A stretch of DNA of 6,811 bases, from positions 1 to 6,811 of the forward strand of contig CAYQIV010000047.1 of the NCBI GenBank assembly GCA_964417725.1. Direction: 5' to 3'. Below the pieces are notes generated by a model. The model did not search any database and had not been told where the DNA came from. It worked only from the letters and a program-made list of their open reading frames with translations. Positions within the stretch are counted from its first letter, which is position 1. Every line of letters begins with the position of its first letter. Both the position numbers and the translations under genes were made by a program. This document shows, in pieces, positions 6,409 through 6,811 of this stretch. The DNA is from SHZI01 sp964417725. GTDB taxonomy: Bacteria > Pseudomonadota > Gammaproteobacteria > Steroidobacterales > GCA-2729495.

Positions 6409-6811
6409 ATGGAAGCCGCCCATGCCCAGCTCCGCCCCGATGCGCCGCGCTACGTACGGCACCGCCCGGAGACGACGCTTCTTTATCAGCTCGTCGAGCG
6501 TCACTACCCGGCATTCGTTGCGGCGCTTGGCACCCGCGGGCGCACGCTGCCCGCCTATGTACACGAGGAGTTCGAGGCCTACCTGAAGTGCGGGCGGCTG
6601 GAACACGGCTTCATCCGGGTGCGCTGCACGGCCTGCCACGCCGAGCGGCTGGTCGCCTACAGCTGCAAGCGCCGCGGGTTTTGCCCGAGCTGCGCGGCAC
6701 GTCGCATGACGGAGAGCGCAGCGTTGCTGGTCGACGAGGTGCTGCCACGGGAGCCGGTGCGCCAGTGGGTGCTCTCGGTGCCGTTTCCGTTGCGTTACCT
6801 CTTCGCCACCG
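6355..6811 (+). mobile_element. Left part of an IS91-like insertion element (boundary approximate)
   Basis: The transposase gene implies an IS91-type element that continues beyond the right edge. Its left end lies between the guaA stop at 6246 and the start at 6409; the hairpin at 6303-6331 may mark it, so the coordinate given is a minimum. In this family replication starts at oriIS, 3' of the transposase gene, and should end at terIS, 5' of it. Failure to stop at terIS carries along DNA on that side, which here is the guaA remnant and the efflux operon. Confidence 0.55.
6409..6811 (+). CDS. IS91-family (Y2, rolling-circle) transposase, N-terminal part, cut by the window edge
   Basis: The first 134 residues are visible and the frame is still open at the right edge. 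Family members are usually near 350-420 residues, so the catalytic half is outside the window. Residues about 25-110 form the IS91 zinc-binding domain: YLKCGRLEHGF (59-69), C73-x2-C76, Cys86 (AYSCKRRGFCPSC, 83-95) and C92-x2-C95 followed by ARRM. Residues 118-134 (RQWVLSVPFPLRYLFAT) begin the Y2 transposase domain, the most recognisable family signature. The tyrosine pair that nicks and joins single strands at oriIS is not visible. ATG 6409 is the first start in the frame after the stop at 6355-6357, with GGCGAG 9 nt upstream. Whether the gene is complete beyond the edge cannot be known here. The same group includes the ISCR elements that move neighbouring resistance genes. Confidence 0.92.
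   Translation, partial: MEAAHAQLRPDAPRYVRHRPETTLLYQLVERHYPAFVAALGTRGRTLPAYVHEEFEAYLKCGRLEHGFIRVRCTACHAERLVAYSCKRRGFCPSCAARRMTESAALLVDEVLPREPVRQWVLSVPFPLRYLFAT

Noticed and set aside
6317..6586. 89-codon + frame overlapping the transposase start
   Set aside because: The overlapping frame from 6409 has clear IS91 transposase motifs, whereas this one has none and begins inside the hairpin.
6346..6639. 97-codon - strand frame opposite the transposase start
   Set aside because: It is a shadow of the transposase coding strand.

Overview
The window is GC-rich, proteobacterial DNA. It looks gammaproteobacterial, but the sequence alone does not fix the genus. From about 45 to 6011 it holds a compact three-gene operon for a tripartite heavy-metal efflux pump of the Cus/Sil type: outer-membrane channel, periplasmic adaptor and RND inner-membrane pump, all on the + strand. 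The genes overlap by 4 bp (first to second) or are separated by 1 bp (second to third). Each start has a purine-rich ribosome binding site ending 7 nt upstream. The pump keeps the proton-relay residues and the three methionines that characterise Cu(I)/Ag(I) exporters, so copper/silver is the best substrate call. No CusF-like chaperone and no two-component regulator lie inside the window. The adaptor instead has a long histidine-rich tail with three DPHAGH repeats.

After the pump gene the character of the DNA changes. Bases 6012 to about 6153 are non-coding and contain several short inverted repeats. At 6154-6246 there is an in-frame remnant of the last 30 codons plus stop of guaA (GMP synthase), with nothing of guaA upstream. 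The 3' end of guaA is a known integration site for genomic islands, so this most likely marks an island edge (an att site with a displaced guaA end). The metal operon would then lie just inside that edge.

Bases 6247-6408 are non-coding and contain a perfect 11-bp hairpin. They lead into the 5' part of an IS91-family (Y2, rolling-circle) transposase gene, which starts at 6409 and runs off the right edge. The inferred picture is a mobile metal-resistance region: an efflux operon next to a guaA integration scar, with an IS91-like element whose 5' (terIS) side faces the operon. I see no unprecedented system. The most useful observation is the small guaA remnant, which is easily missed by gene callers.
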